A stretch of 64,000 bases of DNA from Compostimonas suwonensis (GCF_002797855.1 NZ_PGFB01000005.1:124001-188000), one strand, 5' to 3'. Counted from the first letter of the stretch, positions 27,375 to 39,000 are shown. The notes: generated from the letters alone by a model not told the origin. Program-made: numbers and translations.

Positions 27375-29926
27375 CCGACACGCAGATCGCCACCACCCGC
27401 GCGGTGGAGCGCCACGACCTCGGAGGCGCCTGGACGCTCCGCCTGCTCGGTGGCACGCAGACCCCTCCCGGTGTGCCGGACGTCCCCGCCCTCCCCGCCA
27501 CGATCTCCGCGGTCGTCCCGGGCCAGGTGCACATCGACCTGCTGCGCGCCGGACTCATCGACGACCCCGACGTGGGATTCGGCGAGCTCGCGCAGGGCTG
27601 GGTCGGGCACTCGGCGTGGGAGTTCTCGCGCACCTTCGAATGGACGCCGGAACCCGGCACCCGCACGGAGCTCGTCGCCGAAGGGCTCGACACCTTCGCC
27701 GAGGTGCTGCTGAACGAGCAGCCGATCGGCCGCACGGCCGATCAGCATCTCGAGTACCGCTTCGACGTCGGCGAGCTGCTGCGCCCCGGCACGAACACGG
27801 TCACCGTGCGCTTCGACTCGGCATGGGAGGCCGCTTGGGCCGACGAACGCGCCCGCGGGCCGCTGCCGAGCCCCTACGACGAGCCGTACCCGCACGTGCG
27901 CAAGGCCGCGTTCAACTTCGGCTGGGATTGGGGCCCCCACCTCGTGACCGCGGGCATCTGGCGGCCCATCCGGCTTGAGCGCTTCACGGCGCGGCTCGCC
28001 GGGGTGCGCCCGCTCGTCGACGTCGCGGACGACCTCTCCTCGGCCTCGGTCGTCGTGGTCGTCCGCGTCGACGGTCTCGACGGCGATGCGGCGGATCTGA
28101 TCGAAGCCGTCCTGCTCGACCCGCGCGGTGAGATCGTCGCCCGGGCACAGGCACCGGTCGATCCGGATGTCGCGGAGCAGCGGCTCGGGCTCGAGATCGC
28201 GAACCCGGCCCTCTGGTGGCCGGCCGGCCTCGGTGAGCAGGAACGCCACCGTCTCGAGGTGCGTCTCGTTCGCGACGGCGGCCTCCTCGACCGCTGGGAT
28301 CGGCAGATCGGCCTGCGCTCGGTCGCCGTCGACGACCGGCCGGGCCGCTGGGCGATCGTCGTGAACGGCCGACGGGTGCGCATCCGCGGCTACAACTGGA
28401 TCCCCGACGACCCCTTCGAGGCCGAGGTCACCGACGAGCGTCTCGGCCGACGGCTCGACCAGGCCCTCTCGGGCGGGGCCAACCTGCTGCGGGTCTGGGG
28501 CGGAGGCGTCTTCGCGAGCGACTCGTTCCTCGACGGCTGCGACGAGCGCGGCCTGCTCGTCTGGCACGACTTCCTCTTCGCCTGCGCCGTCTACCACGAA
28601 GACGAGGATGTCGCCGAGCTCGTGCGCCGGGAGGCGGAGCAGTCGATCGAACGGCTGTCGAGTCATCCGAGCGTCGCCATCTGGTGCGGCGGAAACGAGG
28701 CCGTGATGGGATGGCACGGCTGGGGCTGGCCGGAGCTCATCGGCGACCGCGCGTGGGGCGCCGACTACTACACCGAGCTGCTGCCGGGCATCGTCGCCGA
28801 GCTCGACCCGAGCAGGCCCTACGTGCCGAACAGCCCGTGGGGCGGAAGCCTCGACATCGACCCCAACAACCCGGATGCCGGCCCGACCCACCTGTGGGAC
28901 GAGTGGAACGAGATCGACTACGCGGGCTATCGCCGGCACGATCCCGTGTTCGTCTCGGAGATGGGCTGGTGCGGCGCGCCCGCCTGGTCGACCCTGCGTC
29001 GCGCGGTTCCCGAGGGCGACCTCATGCCCGACAATCCGCAGCTCGTGCATCACATGCGGGCGATCAACGGGATGCACAATCTGGCCCGCGGTCTGCAGCC
29101 GCACTTCCCCGTTCCCCGCACGCCGCAGACCTGGCACTTCGCGACCCAGCTCGTGCAGGCCCGTGCGGTCTCCTCGGGTGTCGAGTGGCTGCGCAGCCGC
29201 GAGCGCAACGCGGGTGTCATCGTGTGGCAGCTGAACGACTGCTGGCCCGTGCTCAGCTGGTCGGCCGTCGACGGCGACGGCATCGAGAAGCCGCTCTGGT
29301 ACGCGCTGCGCCGCTCCTTCGCCGAGCTGCTCGTCACCGTGCAGCCGGTGTCGCCCGGTGGCCCCCTCGACCCGGGTGGCACGGAAGGGCTGGAGCTCGT
29401 CACGGTCAACGACGGCACGGATGCGCGCTCCGTCACCGTGCTCGCACGACGGGTGCACCTCGACGGGCGCACGCTCGCGACCGAGGAGATCACGGTGCAG
29501 GTGCCCGCCGACGGCACCAGCCGGGTTCCGCTTCCAGCCTCGATCGGCTCGCCCGACGATCCGGCGAGCGAGCTCGTCGTCGTCGACTCGCCGGCCGGCC
29601 GCTCCGTCTGGGCGCACCGGCCGGACCGGATGAGCACACTGCCCGCGCCGCATTTCGAGCTCGACGCCGAGCTCGATGACGGAGCGCTACGGGTGATGAT
29701 CACCGCCGGAACGCTCCTGCGGGATGTCGCGCTGCTCGCCGACCAGCTCGGCGACGCGCTCGACGTTCCGCCGTCGGAGCTGTTCGTCGACCGGATGCTC
29801 GAGACGCTCCTGCCCGGCGAGCGCGTGGAGTTCCGCGTCGCGCGACGGGACGGGCTCCCGCTCCAGACCGCGCCCGGTCGCGACGTCGTGCGCGACGTCG
29901 TCCGGTGCGCGAACGACCTCGTCTAG
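27371..29926 (+). CDS. beta-mannosidase (GH2)
   Basis: 851 residues, no signal peptide, so cytoplasmic. It removes terminal beta-linked mannose from imported oligosaccharides with retention of configuration. Domain order: N-terminal jelly-roll ([23 protein letters not shown]), the beta-mannosidase signature [14 protein letters not shown], an immunoglobulin-like domain, and the TIM barrel. The barrel carries acid/base E443 in [11 protein letters not shown] and nucleophile E530 in FVSEMGWCG. The ATG overlaps the permease stop by 4 bases. The length fits the bacterial family (820-890). Another GH2 activity is possible, but the WDWGP motif and GNE context favour mannosidase. Confidence 0.92.
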   Translation: MTDTQIATTRAVERHDLGGAWTLRLLGGTQTPPGVPDVPALPATISAVVPGQVHIDLLRAGLIDDPDVGFGELAQGWVGHSAWEFSRTFEWTPEPGTRTELVAEGLDTFAEVLLNEQPIGRTADQHLEYRFDVGELLRPGTNTVTVRFDSAWEAAWADERARGPLPSPYDEPYPHVRKAAFNFGWDWGPHLVTAGIWRPIRLERFTARLAGVRPLVDVADDLSSASVVVVVRVDGLDGDAADLIEAVLLDPRGEIVARAQAPVDPDVAEQRLGLEIANPALWWPAGLGEQERHRLEVRLVRDGGLLDRWDRQIGLRSVAVDDRPGRWAIVVNGRRVRIRGYNWIPDDPFEAEVTDERLGRRLDQALSGGANLLRVWGGGVFASDSFLDGCDERGLLVWHDFLFACAVYHEDEDVAELVRREAEQSIERLSSHPSVAIWCGGNEAVMGWHGWGWPELIGDRAWGADYYTELLPGIVAELDPSRPYVPNSPWGGSLDIDPNNPDAGPTHLWDEWNEIDYAGYRRHDPVFVSEMGWCGAPAWSTLRRAVPEGDLMPDNPQLVHHMRAINGMHNLARGLQPHFPVPRTPQTWHFATQLVQARAVSSGVEWLRSRERNAGVIVWQLNDCWPVLSWSAVDGDGIEKPLWYALRRSFAELLVTVQPVSPGGPLDPGGTEGLELVTVNDGTDARSVTVLARRVHLDGRTLATEEITVQVPADGTSRVPLPASIGSPDDPASELVVVDSPAGRSVWAHRPDRMSTLPAPHFELDAELDDGALRVMITAGTLLRDVALLADQLGDALDVPPSELFVDRMLETLLPGERVEFRVARRDGLPLQTAPGRDVVRDVVRCANDLV

Positions 29927-29950
29927 GCCCGACGTAGCGCCGATCGAGGC

Positions 29951-29996
29951 CGCAAACGGCCTCCAGGGCCCCTCTGTGCCCTGGAGGCCGTTTGCG
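29951..29996 (+). terminator. terminator of the sugar-uptake/mannosidase operon
   Basis: CGCAAACGGCCTCCAGGGC (29951-29969) pairs perfectly over 19 bp with 29978-29996, with an 8-base loop. It begins 25 bases after the stop. Confidence 0.85.
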
Positions 29997-30029
29997 CGTG
30001 GTCCGTGCCCCACCCGCCGTCCCCATCTC

Positions 30030-30106
30030 AAAACGACGGACTTTCCTTCTCAAACGACCTTTTCCGGGCGAAAAAGGCCCGTATTGGGCGAAATCTCCGT
30101 CGTTTT
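30030..30106. repeat. 77-bp palindromic element, copy 1
   Basis: It begins AAAACGACGGA and ends with the full inverted terminus GGCGAAATCTCCGTCGTTTT. The left arm is diverged after 11 bases. The inner part shares TTCC-GGCGAAA and GGCCCG with copy 2. GGCGAAA words recur inside. It has the same length as copy 2 and lies upstream of the DoxX gene. Confidence 0.8.
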
Positions 30107-30186
30107 AAGGGGGAAAGGGCAGGAAGGCGGGAATCCTCGACAATTTTTCTTAACCGAGGTGAACCATCTTCGGTCGGTTCTCGTTG

Positions 30187-30205
30187 TTAGGTATGACAAA
30201 CCTAA
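30187..30205. promoter_or_regulatory. DtxR/IdeR-like iron box upstream of the DoxX gene
   Basis: TTAGGTATGACAAACCTAA, extended by G/C on either side to 7-bp half sites. It matches the actinobacterial iron box TTAGGTTAGSCTAACCTAA at 15 of 19 positions, including both complete half sites. It lies 57 bases before the GTG start, where it could overlap the promoter. A manganese-responsive family member (MntR) is an alternative ligand. Confidence 0.6.
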
Positions 30206-30261
30206 CTAGCTGCACCGCGGTCGGTCACGGTCGCGGCGCAGAACCGACCGAAAGGCACCCG

Positions 30262-30894
30262 GTGACAACCACCTTCGAACCATCGAGCCCCGACTCCGCG
30301 GCGGGCCCGGCCCGTGGCTCCACGATGGGCTCCACCCCCACGACTCGCTCCTCCGGTGTCTTCGGCACCCGCTGGTTGCGCGGCGCCGCCGTCGTGCGCA
30401 TCCTCTTCGGGGTGCTCTGGGCCATCGACGCGATCTTCAAATGGCTGCCCGGCTTCATCGGCGGCGAGACCCTCGCCGACGAACTCGGCAAAGTCGACAG
30501 CGTCGAACTGCCTGTCGTGCACGAATGGCTGCAGCTCTGGAACACCGTCGGCCTGGCGAACCCTCCGGCCTTCGCCGTCGTCATCGCCGTGATCGAGACG
30601 CTCGTCGCGATCGCCCTCATCACGGGAACGCTCTCCAACGTCGCCTTTCTCGGAAGCGCGCTGCTCTCCTTCGGCATCTGGTCGGGCGCCGAAGGCTTCC
30701 ACCTGCCGTGGAAAGACGGCATGACCGATCTCGGGCCGTCGGTCGGCTACATCTTCGCGTCGCTCGCGCTCTTCTACGCCGCCGCCGGCTCCACATGGAG
30801 CGTCGACAGCCGGTTGCGGCCTCGTCTCGGCCGCGCCGGGTGGCTCAGCTCGCCGGCCGTCCCCGCGTTCGCGCGGCGGGGTGCATCCGACTGA
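30262..30894 (+). CDS. DoxX-family membrane protein
   Basis: 210 residues from the GTG at 30262 (GAAAGG upstream); in-frame ATGs at 30184 and 30193 overlap the iron-box-like site and are less likely. A Ser/Pro/Thr-rich N-terminus leads to about four membrane segments beginning GAAVVRILFGVLWAIDAIFKW, the usual DoxX opening. The charged loop GFHLPWKDGMTDLGPS follows and the C-terminus is basic. The family is linked to membrane-associated redox or thiol stress functions in mycobacteria, but no activity is established. It stands alone between two copies of a 77-bp palindrome and may be controlled by iron. Confidence 0.8.
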   Translation: MTTTFEPSSPDSAAGPARGSTMGSTPTTRSSGVFGTRWLRGAAVVRILFGVLWAIDAIFKWLPGFIGGETLADELGKVDSVELPVVHEWLQLWNTVGLANPPAFAVVIAVIETLVAIALITGTLSNVAFLGSALLSFGIWSGAEGFHLPWKDGMTDLGPSVGYIFASLALFYAAAGSTWSVDSRLRPRLGRAGWLSSPAVPAFARRGASD

Positions 30895-30911
30895 CCGTAC
30901 GTCACCCGATG

Positions 30912-30988
30912 AAAACGACGGAGATTTCGCCTCAATTGCCCAGTTCCAGGCGAAACGGGCCCGATCGAGGCGAAATCTCCGTCGTTTT
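30912..30988. repeat. 77-bp palindromic element, copy 2
   Basis: Perfect 20-base terminal inverted repeats, AAAACGACGGAGATTTCGCC and its complement, enclose 37 bases. It lies between the convergent DoxX and monooxygenase genes and can fold into a long hairpin, so it may double as a bidirectional terminator. Confidence 0.88.
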
Positions 30989-30995
30989 GAGAACT

Positions 30996-32015
30996 TTAGG
31001 AGGGAGGGAGTAGCCCGGCGACGATCTCGAGCGAGCGGATGCGCGACTCGAGGGTCGCCGCGCCCGACGACAGCATGATCTCGTCGGCCCCGGTCGACTC
31101 GAGCAGCGCGCTCAGACGCCGTTCGACGACATCCGGGGTGCCCACCGCCTGCCGAGCCGTGCGCTGGTCGGCGAAATCCTGCTCGAGCGGCGAGAACTCG
31201 TACGCGAGGGCCTCCTCCATCGAGACGGGCTGGGGCTTGCCGCCCTGCCGCATCCGCAGGAACGACAGGATGCCGGGCAACGACTGCGCGCGCACGACCT
31301 CCGGATCGTCGTCGGAGATGACGTTGACGGCGATCATCGAGTGCGGGGCGTCGAGGAAGCCACCCGGAACGAACTTCTCCCGGTACAGCGCGAGCGCCGC
31401 CTCGGTGTTCTCGCCGGCGAAGTGGTGCGCGAAGGCGAACGGCAGGCCGAGGGCGGCCGCGACCTGGGCGCTGTAGCCGCTCGACCCGAGCAGCCAGATC
31501 TCGGGGGCGTCGCCGAGCCCCGGGATCGCCGTGATCGTGTGCAGCGGGTTGCTCTCGCTCATACCGCCGTGGAAGAAGCCGATGAGGTCGAGCAGGGTCT
31601 GCGGGAAGTCGTCGACGCTCAAGCCATGCTCGCTGCGCCGCAGCGCCATGGCCGTGACGCCGTCGGTTCCCGGCGCCCGGCCGATGCCGAGATCGATCCG
31701 GTCGCCGTAGAGGGCGCGCAGAGTGCCGAACTGCTCGGCCACCACGAGGGGAGCGTGGTTGGGCAGCATCACTCCCCCGGAGCCCACCCTGATGCGCTCC
31801 GTCGCGGCGGCGACCCCCGCGATGAGCACGGCCGGCGCGCTCGAGGCGATGGCCGGCATGCCGTGATGCTCAGCCACCCAGAAGCGCTCGAAGCCGAGTC
31901 GCTCGGCCTCCTGCGCGAGGCGGATCGTGCCCGCGAGGGCGTCTGCGTTACTGCCGCCGTAGGGCCGGCTGGCGAGGTCGAGGACTGAGAGAGGTACACG
32001 CTTCATCTCCACCAT
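30996..32015 (-). CDS. luciferase-like monooxygenase (LLM flavin oxidoreductase, MsnO8-like)
   Basis: 339 residues, probable TIM-barrel flavin (FMN or F420) oxidoreductase. The opening [15 protein letters not shown], then [49 protein letters not shown] and [13 protein letters not shown], is the conserved first half of the family. The start is uncertain between ATG at 32015 and ATG at 32006; neither has an ideal ribosome site. It forms a single-gene unit, convergent with the DoxX gene. The substrate is unknown. Confidence 0.87.
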   Translation of the reverse strand: MVEMKRVPLSVLDLASRPYGGSNADALAGTIRLAQEAERLGFERFWVAEHHGMPAIASSAPAVLIAGVAAATERIRVGSGGVMLPNHAPLVVAEQFGTLRALYGDRIDLGIGRAPGTDGVTAMALRRSEHGLSVDDFPQTLLDLIGFFHGGMSESNPLHTITAIPGLGDAPEIWLLGSSGYSAQVAAALGLPFAFAHHFAGENTEAALALYREKFVPGGFLDAPHSMIAVNVISDDDPEVVRAQSLPGILSFLRMRQGGKPQPVSMEEALAYEFSPLEQDFADQRTARQAVGTPDVVERRLSALLESTGADEIMLSSGAATLESRIRSLEIVAGLLPPS

Positions 32016-32176
32016 GCAACACCCGGATGCCGCAACTGATTCCCTCGGTGAGGCAGAACATCTCGGCGCACTCCGTCGCGCACTCCGCCGCCAACTCCCA
32101 TCGCCCACGCGTCACGCACGTGTAAACATGCTGTGAACACGGAGCGCGCTTTCAGCAGACGCCCACTCCCGGGCAA

Positions 32177-32182
32177 TAAAGT
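32177..32182 (+). promoter_or_regulatory. candidate -10 box for a leaderless vanZ-like transcript
   Basis: TAAAGT lies 8 bases before the ATG at 32191, with no Shine-Dalgarno sequence between. Confidence 0.4.
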
Positions 32183-32190
32183 CTGCGGTT

Positions 32191-32682
32191 ATGGCCCATA
32201 TCCCCGAGCGACGCACCGCCTCCTGGCTGGCTGTCGCCTACGCGATCGCGGTGGGCCTCATCGCGTTCTGGCCGGTGCCCGTCGACCGCGCCGGCTACGG
32301 AACCCTGCTGCGGGTCATCGACTGGCTGCAGGAGCACGGGATGCCGTGGCTCAACTACTCGATCGTCGAGTTCGGCGCCAACATCCTGTTCTTCGTGCCT
32401 TTCGGCATCCTGGGCGTCTTCATCCTCGGTGCCCGGCGCTGGTGGCTCACGATCGTGCTCGGCTTCGTCGCGACGGCCGGCATCGAGATCGTGCAGTACA
32501 CCTTCCTCTCGAACCGCTACGCGACCGCCGACGACATCATCGCCAACACGACGGGCGCCGTCATCGGCACCGTCATCGGGCTCGTCGCGATCGGCATCCG
32601 GGCGGCCACCCGTGCCGCCCGGCGGCCCCGGCCCGTGCCCGCACGCGCACCGTCGTACCCGCAGCGCACCCCCGTGCGCTGA
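32191..32682 (+). CDS. VanZ-family membrane protein
   Basis: 163 residues with four predicted membrane segments. The VanZ landmarks are NILFFVPFGILG, then GFVATAGIEIVQYTF and the strongly conserved R-x-A-T-x-D-D-I-I-A-N-T-T-G-A motif (near residues 110-124). The C-terminus is a basic, proline-rich cytoplasmic tail. The family founder gives low-level teicoplanin resistance, but most members have no known activity. Transcription is probably leaderless. Confidence 0.88.
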   Translation: MAHIPERRTASWLAVAYAIAVGLIAFWPVPVDRAGYGTLLRVIDWLQEHGMPWLNYSIVEFGANILFFVPFGILGVFILGARRWWLTIVLGFVATAGIEIVQYTFLSNRYATADDIIANTTGAVIGTVIGLVAIGIRAATRAARRPRPVPARAPSYPQRTPVR

Positions 32683-32728
32683 AGCTCTGCCCCTCGTCGT
32701 CGCTCCCTGAGCCCGGGCACCGCGAGGG

Positions 32729-33043
32729 TCAGCCGCGACGCGAACGGAGGGCCAGCGCGACCACCGCGCCCGCGACAGCCAGGACGGCGCCGCCGAGGAA
32801 GACCCAGGAGAAGCCCGCGGTCGCGGCATCCGCAGCACTGACTCCGAGCTTCTCGAGCTCGGCCGTGGGAGCCGTCGCGGTCGTCGTGAGCACCACGAGG
32901 CCGAGCGCTGCGCCGATCTGCTGGCTCGTGTTCACGAGCCCGCCGGCGAGACCCGCGTCGGAGCCGTCGACCTCGTGAATGGCGAGCTGCGTGCCCACCA
33001 TGCACGTTCCGCCGAGGCCGGCGGCGAGCACCACGGACTGCCC
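32729..33043 (-). pseudogene. 3' remnant of a DHA2-type MFS transporter
   Basis: About 104 codons matching only the end of drug:H+ antiporter family proteins: GLGGTCMVGTQLAIHEV, DAGLAGGLVNTSQQIGAALGL and a final membrane helix ending ALRSRRG. The family is normally 450-520 residues. The in-frame sequence upstream of about 33043 is unrelated and runs into the 3' end of the 4639-residue gene. The likely reading is that the transporter gene was cut when the giant gene arrived or by a deletion at that border. Confidence 0.75.
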
Positions 33044-33071
33044 CGCACGAACGCACGAGCACCCGTTGCGA

Positions 33072-36000
33072 CTAGGCCTTCCGCGCACGCCGCCGGCTGT
33101 ACGCCACGAGGGCGAGCACCGCACCGAGCGCCAGAAGCGCTCCCGCCAGCGCAAGCGCGCCGTCGGCATCCGCGCCCGTGCGCCCGATCCGGCCCGGCAT
33201 CGCGGATGCGGGAGGCACCGCTGCCGGCTCGCCGGCCGCGCCTTCCCCGCCGAGACCAGTGGGCTCGCCACTCTCGGGCCCACCCGCATCCGGATCCGCA
33301 GCCGCGGGTGTCACCTCGAAGAGAAGCGAGAACGTGCCCGAGTCCGCGCGCACCTCGATGCGGTGCTCACCGGGAACGAGGTTGGCCGGAACCGTGAAGG
33401 TGAGGGTCGCGTGGCCCTCGGCATCGGCGACGGCCGAGCCGACGAAGATCGGCGAGGAGTACAGGTACACGTGCACCGTCTCGCCGGGGACGAGCCCCGA
33501 CAGCTCGATGCTCTGGGATGCCCCGGCGGCGACGGATCGCTGGGCCGTCGCACCGCTCGGCTGCGAGCCCGGGTCGCCCGGGCCTCCGGGAACACCCGTC
33601 CGGTCCACGGTGAAGCTCAGGGGCGCGCTCGTGCCGGCGAGAACGCCCTCCTCCCCCGCATAGGAGACGACGATCGAGTAGCGGCCGTCCGGCAGCGACG
33701 CGGGGATGGGGATGACCGCGGAGCCGCCGACGAGCAGTGCGGAACCGAGACCAGCGGCATCCGACGTCGCGCTGACCCGCCCGCCGGGAACGAGGCCGGG
33801 AGCCGTCACCCTGACACGAATCTCGGCGAGAGCATCGGGTCCGGCGGCGCCCGTCAGGTGAGCGTCGACCGTCGCCTGGACGGGGACGACCGTGACCGTT
33901 CGGGTCGCCGTGGCCGGCGAGAAGGATGCCGTTCCCGCGTAGTCGACGGTGAAGCCGTGCACGCCCGGCGCGCGTCCGGCCGGAATGGCGATCGCCGCGC
34001 TCCCTCCCGCGATCGGGACGGTCACGCTGAAGCCGGCGCCGTCCGTCGCCGTCACGGTGCCGGATGGCGAGCCGGCAGGGCTCGAGACCGAGACGTCGAG
34101 GGTGAAGGGCTGACCGTACTCCGCCTCGTCGGGTGCGTCGAGCACGAGCGCCGTGGAGGCGGGGGCGACGCTCACCGAGCCTGCGGCCCGAGCGGCGGCG
34201 AGGTCGGCCGACCCCTCGTACGTCACGACGAGCACGTGGTCACCTCCGGCGAGCCCGCCCGGCAGAGCGAGCGTCGTCGCTCCCCCGGCGTCGAGCGCCG
34301 ACGTCAGTACCGGCTGCCCGTCGACCAGCAGCGTCACCACTCCGCTCGGCATGAAGCCTCCGTCGACGACGTTCTCGTCGACCACATCCGGCGCGCTGAC
34401 GGTCACGATGACCGAGCCCGAGACGCTTCCGAAGACCTGAGCGCCCGGCCACACGACGTCGAGGCTCGTCTTGGCCTTCTCGACGATCAGCACTGCGGAT
34501 GCCTCGGAGCTCCCGAACACGTCGTCGCCGGCGTAGCGCGCGGTCACCGTGTGACTGCCTGGCCTCAACGCTCCGCCGACGGCGAAAGCCCGGCCATCCG
34601 CTCCGAGGGGCAGAACCGCGAACGGCTCTCCGTCGACCTCGATCGAGACGACCCCGGAGGGCCGACCCGACGACGATTCGGCGAAGGAGACGGTTCCTGC
34701 CGTGCCGGCTCCGCCGAAGACGACGCTCGGCTGGTCGAGTACGAGCTGCAGCTGGCCGGCGGCCTTCTGCACGAGCAGGGTCGTCCCGGCCTGGGAACCC
34801 GCGACATCGGCCGTTCCCGCGTACACGGCCTTCACCGCGTAGCTTCCCGCGGGAAGGTCGGCGGGCAGCAGCGCACTGCCACTGCCCGTCGCCGACAGGG
34901 TCACCGTGGCGGAGCCGTCGACGGGCCCGCTCCAGCTCACCTCGAGCGTGCCTGCGTGAGCCTCGGGCACCGTGACGGTCGCACGAATCGGCGCTGCACC
35001 GACCACGATCGTCGAGCGGTCGAGCCCGATCGTGGTGTGCGAGAGCAGCCGTCCCACGGCGACCGTCGCGTCGCCGCTCGATGCAGCCACGTTGGGCGAG
35101 GAGGGCACGAATGCCGCAGTCACTGTGTGGCTGCCGACACCGAGGTCGGCCTCGGCGGGGAAGCCGAAGGCCCATCCCCCGGCTGTGGCCGTCGCGGTCA
35201 CGGTCTGCGAGCCGAGGGTCACCGTCACGGTACCGGGCGCCGCCGCACCGAGGGCCGCAGCGGTCACGGTTCCGCTGACGGGAGAGCCGTAGTCGATCGA
35301 GTCGTCGTCGAGCGTCACCGTGACGCTCGAGGGGGCGCGCGTGACATCCAGTGCCGTGGTGGCGGAGGTCGCTGTGGCGAAGCGGGTGTCGGTCCCAGGA
35401 CGGTAGGCGGCGTAGAGACCGTACGATCCTGCGTCGAGAGCCGGCAGCGCGATCGACGCAGCACCGGTCTCGCTCACCTCGCCGATGCCCAGCACGAGGT
35501 CGGTCGGGGAGGGTTCGTCACCGCTGAGGGCTCGCAGCTCGACCGTTCCGGTGGGCCGTAGCCCGCCCGCCGTCACCGTGACCTCGGCAGATGCGGAGGA
35601 GCCGTGGACGAGCGTGCCCGGCGCCGTGAGCTCGACGGCAGGGGTCACCGCGCGGATCTCGATCGCCCCGCCGGCCCTGCTCGCGGCGTAATAGCCGTCG
35701 CCGCCGTAATCGAGGAGATAGTCGTAGACGCCCGTTGCGAGATCGAGCGGCAGAGCGAGTGTCACGGAGCCGCCGACGACGGTCCCGCTGATCGGCGCCC
35801 AGGCTCCGGTCGAGCTCGTGAGCACTGCCGTTCCGCCATCGGGGCCGGGATAGTCGGCGGATGCCGAGGTCACCTCGGCCTCGACGGACGCCCGCGTGCC
35901 GTAATCGACGACGACATCGCCCGAGTCGACCGACGTGGACACGAGCACGAAGAGCGGGACGCTCTCGGAAGCCGAGGAGGCCAGTAGGTTCTCGTTGCCC

Positions 36001-39000
36001 GCATAGCTCACCCGCAAGCTGTGCGCCCCGGCGCCCAGGCCGTCCGTGCCACCCGTGGGCACCTCGATCACCGCGGCCACTCCGCTTCCGCCGTTCGGGG
36101 GATCGAGCGACGACACGACACCCGTCGCGACGGTCGCACCGGCCTCGTCGACGGAGACGGAGTCGCCGAGGGCGAGCCCCCGCTCCGCGCCCGGCGCCTC
36201 GATCACCACGGGTATGCTCGCGGTCGCGCCCAGGAGCACCGGGTCGGTTCCGACGACGGCTCGAATGGCGGATGCCGCCCTCGCCACCGTCACCGTCACC
36301 GCCTCGCTCGTCGCAACGCGCGACTCGTCGTCCGATCGGTAGCGCACGGCGAGTAGCCGTTCGCCGGCGGGCGGAGCGATCGTGTCGAACACCGCGTCTC
36401 CGTCGATGACGCGAGCGGTCGCGATGGCATGCTCATCGTCGGCATCCGTCCGATCGATGAGGGTGGCCACGCCCTCGGGCGCCACCGCTCCTCCGCGTTC
36501 GACGCGCGCCGAGGCGCCGAACGGGGTGCCGAACACCTGCGTGCTCCCGATCGTCAGCACGACCGTCGTCGGGATCTCGTCGACGACGACACCCGATACG
36601 ACCGCTTGTGTGTCGGCGTAGCCGTCGGCGGAGACCGTGACCCTCACCGAGAGTGTGGCTCCCCCATCGGCGAGCACCGGGGTGTATGAGGCCTCGATCG
36701 CCCCGTCGATGTCGTGACCGTCGCGCATCCACTGGTATTCGACGCGCGCGGGTCGCGGGGACCAGCCGCCGTCGCTGACGGCGAGCTGCTGGCCCACCGC
36801 GGCCGTGCCGGAGATCTCGGGGGCCTGATAGCCGAGCAACGGGAGCACGGGTGCCCCGTCGAGCCTGATGTCGGAGTGGGTCGTCGTGCCGTCGGCGCTC
36901 GTCACCGTCAGCACACCGCCCACGGGCAGGCCCTCGGCGAAGCTCTTGGTCTGGATCGCCCCGCTCGCCCGGGTGTCGTCGGAGAACCACCACTCGTAGG
37001 CGACCGCACCGGACGACCCGGACGCGTCGAAGACGTAACCGTCGGCCGTCGCGATGACGGTGGCCGAGGGCACGGGCACGATCGTGTCCGCCTCGGCGAG
37101 GTCCACCGTGATCCGGGTGCTCTCGGAGGCGTCCTCCACCTCCGTGCCGGCAAGCGCGGCGAGGGAGCGCCCGGCCCGCGAGAGGATGTCGCCGCCCGAG
37201 GAATAGAGGGCGACGCGAACGCTCCACTCGCCCTCGACCGGCGCCGGCACGGTGATGTACTGGTGCCCTGCGTTCGTCCCGGTCGTCGCGCCGTCTGCGA
37301 ACCCCGTGTAGACACGGCCGTCCGGGTCGACGAGCTTGAGGTCGAGAAGCCGCTCGCCCATGGGGGCTTTCGCCGTGATCGACTTCATCGGGCCGTCGAC
37401 CGTGATCGTCGTGACGGTATCCGGCTCGTTCGTCACCGGGACGACGAGCGTGCGATGGTTGGCCTTCATCGTCTGCGCGAAGGCCTGCGCGTAGGAGCGC
37501 TGGCCCTCGGCGTTCGGGTGGAACGAGAACGACACCGAGTCGTAGGCGCCCGGCCAGCTCAGCACGTCGTTGATGAGGGGGTGGAACGCCGAGTCCGGGT
37601 TGCGTTCGCCGTCGACGCAGAGCTCTTTGCCGTCGAAGAATCCGCTGTCGTCGGCGTCGACGACCGTGATGCCCGCCGACCCCGTGTGCGAGGCGTTCAC
37701 ACTGTCGCGCGCCTGCTTGATCGCGCCGTTGATCTGGTCGACGAAACCGTTGAGACGCTCGCGGTCGGCGCGGCTGAGCCCCGGTCCGAGAGGGGCGACC
37801 ATGCACTGCACACCATCACCGGTGCCGGTGGAGAAGTGCGGATAGGTCGCCACGTAGACCGAGGCGTTGGGCGCGTCGTCGAGCACCTCGGAGTAGATCC
37901 GCTCGAGACGTCGGCGCAGCTCACCGCTGAAGGCGAACGAGGGCGAGGCGATGCGAGCGGGATCCTGCGTGACCGTCTTGAAGAGGTCGATCCCCTTCCT
38001 CACCGTCTGCACGCAGGAGAAGAACGCGGCTCCCGCCGTGGCGACGCACTTCGCGCCGTTCGAACCCGTGCCGTAGGCATCCTTGGCCACCGCAGCGGCC
38101 TGGCCGATCACAACGTCGAGGTCGAAGGTATTCTTGAAGTACTCCTCGACGGAGCCCGCGGCGACGCTCGCATCACCCGCGGCACCGCACACGGTCTCGC
38201 CCAGCAGGCACGCCGTGGCCATCGTCTTGAAGCCCGCGTCATTGCCGCCCAGTGTGAAGGTCACGTATTGGGTGAACTCGTCGAGGCGGTCGAGTTGCGC
38301 CACCTCGTCGTCGTTCTTCGGGTTCGGCTCCTCGAAGTCCTTCGTCACGGCGCCGCTGCATGCCGCGTAGAGCGACGGACCCAGGTCGAGCTGCGGGTCG
38401 GCGCTCAGGATCCGGCTGTACGACCCCTGCCAACTGCGGTGGCACTCGTTGGTTCGCTCGCTCGGGACGAGCGAGTTCCACATCTCGGCCGCCGTCGTGA
38501 CCTCGCCCATCGCCTCCCTGTCTGTGTCCGTGCCCGGCTCGAAGTCGGGCACGCCCTCACCCGAGCTGAACGAGTCGCCGAGCGCCGCGTAGCTCACCGG
38601 GCCCTCGACGAGCGGATGCACCGCCCGGGGTGCCGCCCCGCCTCGGGTCATCACGGTGAAGTAGCGCCCGAGGCCCCGTGTGGCCGCTGTGAAGTCGACG
38701 CTCGAGTCGACGGCGTCGACGTTCCTCACGACGCGCCAGCTCGAGGTGCTGTCGAGGGTGTCCCGGGTCCACACCGTGTAGCCGCTCACGACACCCGACG
38801 GCCGATCCCAGCTGAGGGTGAAGACGTCGGGGTCGTTCGGGTTCTTGACGGTGGCGCCGCTCAGACCGCCGCGTTCCGTGCTCTGCCGGTGCGCCGCCAG
38901 ATGGGTCTCGATGGTCACGGAGCCGCCGGTGCGCGCGATGAAGCTCTTCTCGAGGTCGAGCTTAAGAGCATCGACCTCCTCGTTGCCGAGGCCCGGATAG

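Larger units (their letters stand above)
29927..30261. other. intergenic region with terminator, 77-bp palindrome and iron-box-like site
   Basis: 335 bases carrying, in order, the terminator of the sugar operon, the first 77-bp palindromic element, an AT-richer stretch (30107-30185), and a DtxR/IdeR-like box before the DoxX gene. No coding sequence was recognised in it. Confidence 0.7.

Noticed and set aside
27314-29653. A 779-codon frame opposite the beta-mannosidase gene
   Set aside because: Antisense shadow of a complete GH2 enzyme.
30912-30988. An insertion sequence around the doxX-like gene
   Set aside because: No transposase or target duplication is present; only the two 77-bp palindromes support mobility, so they are listed as repeats.
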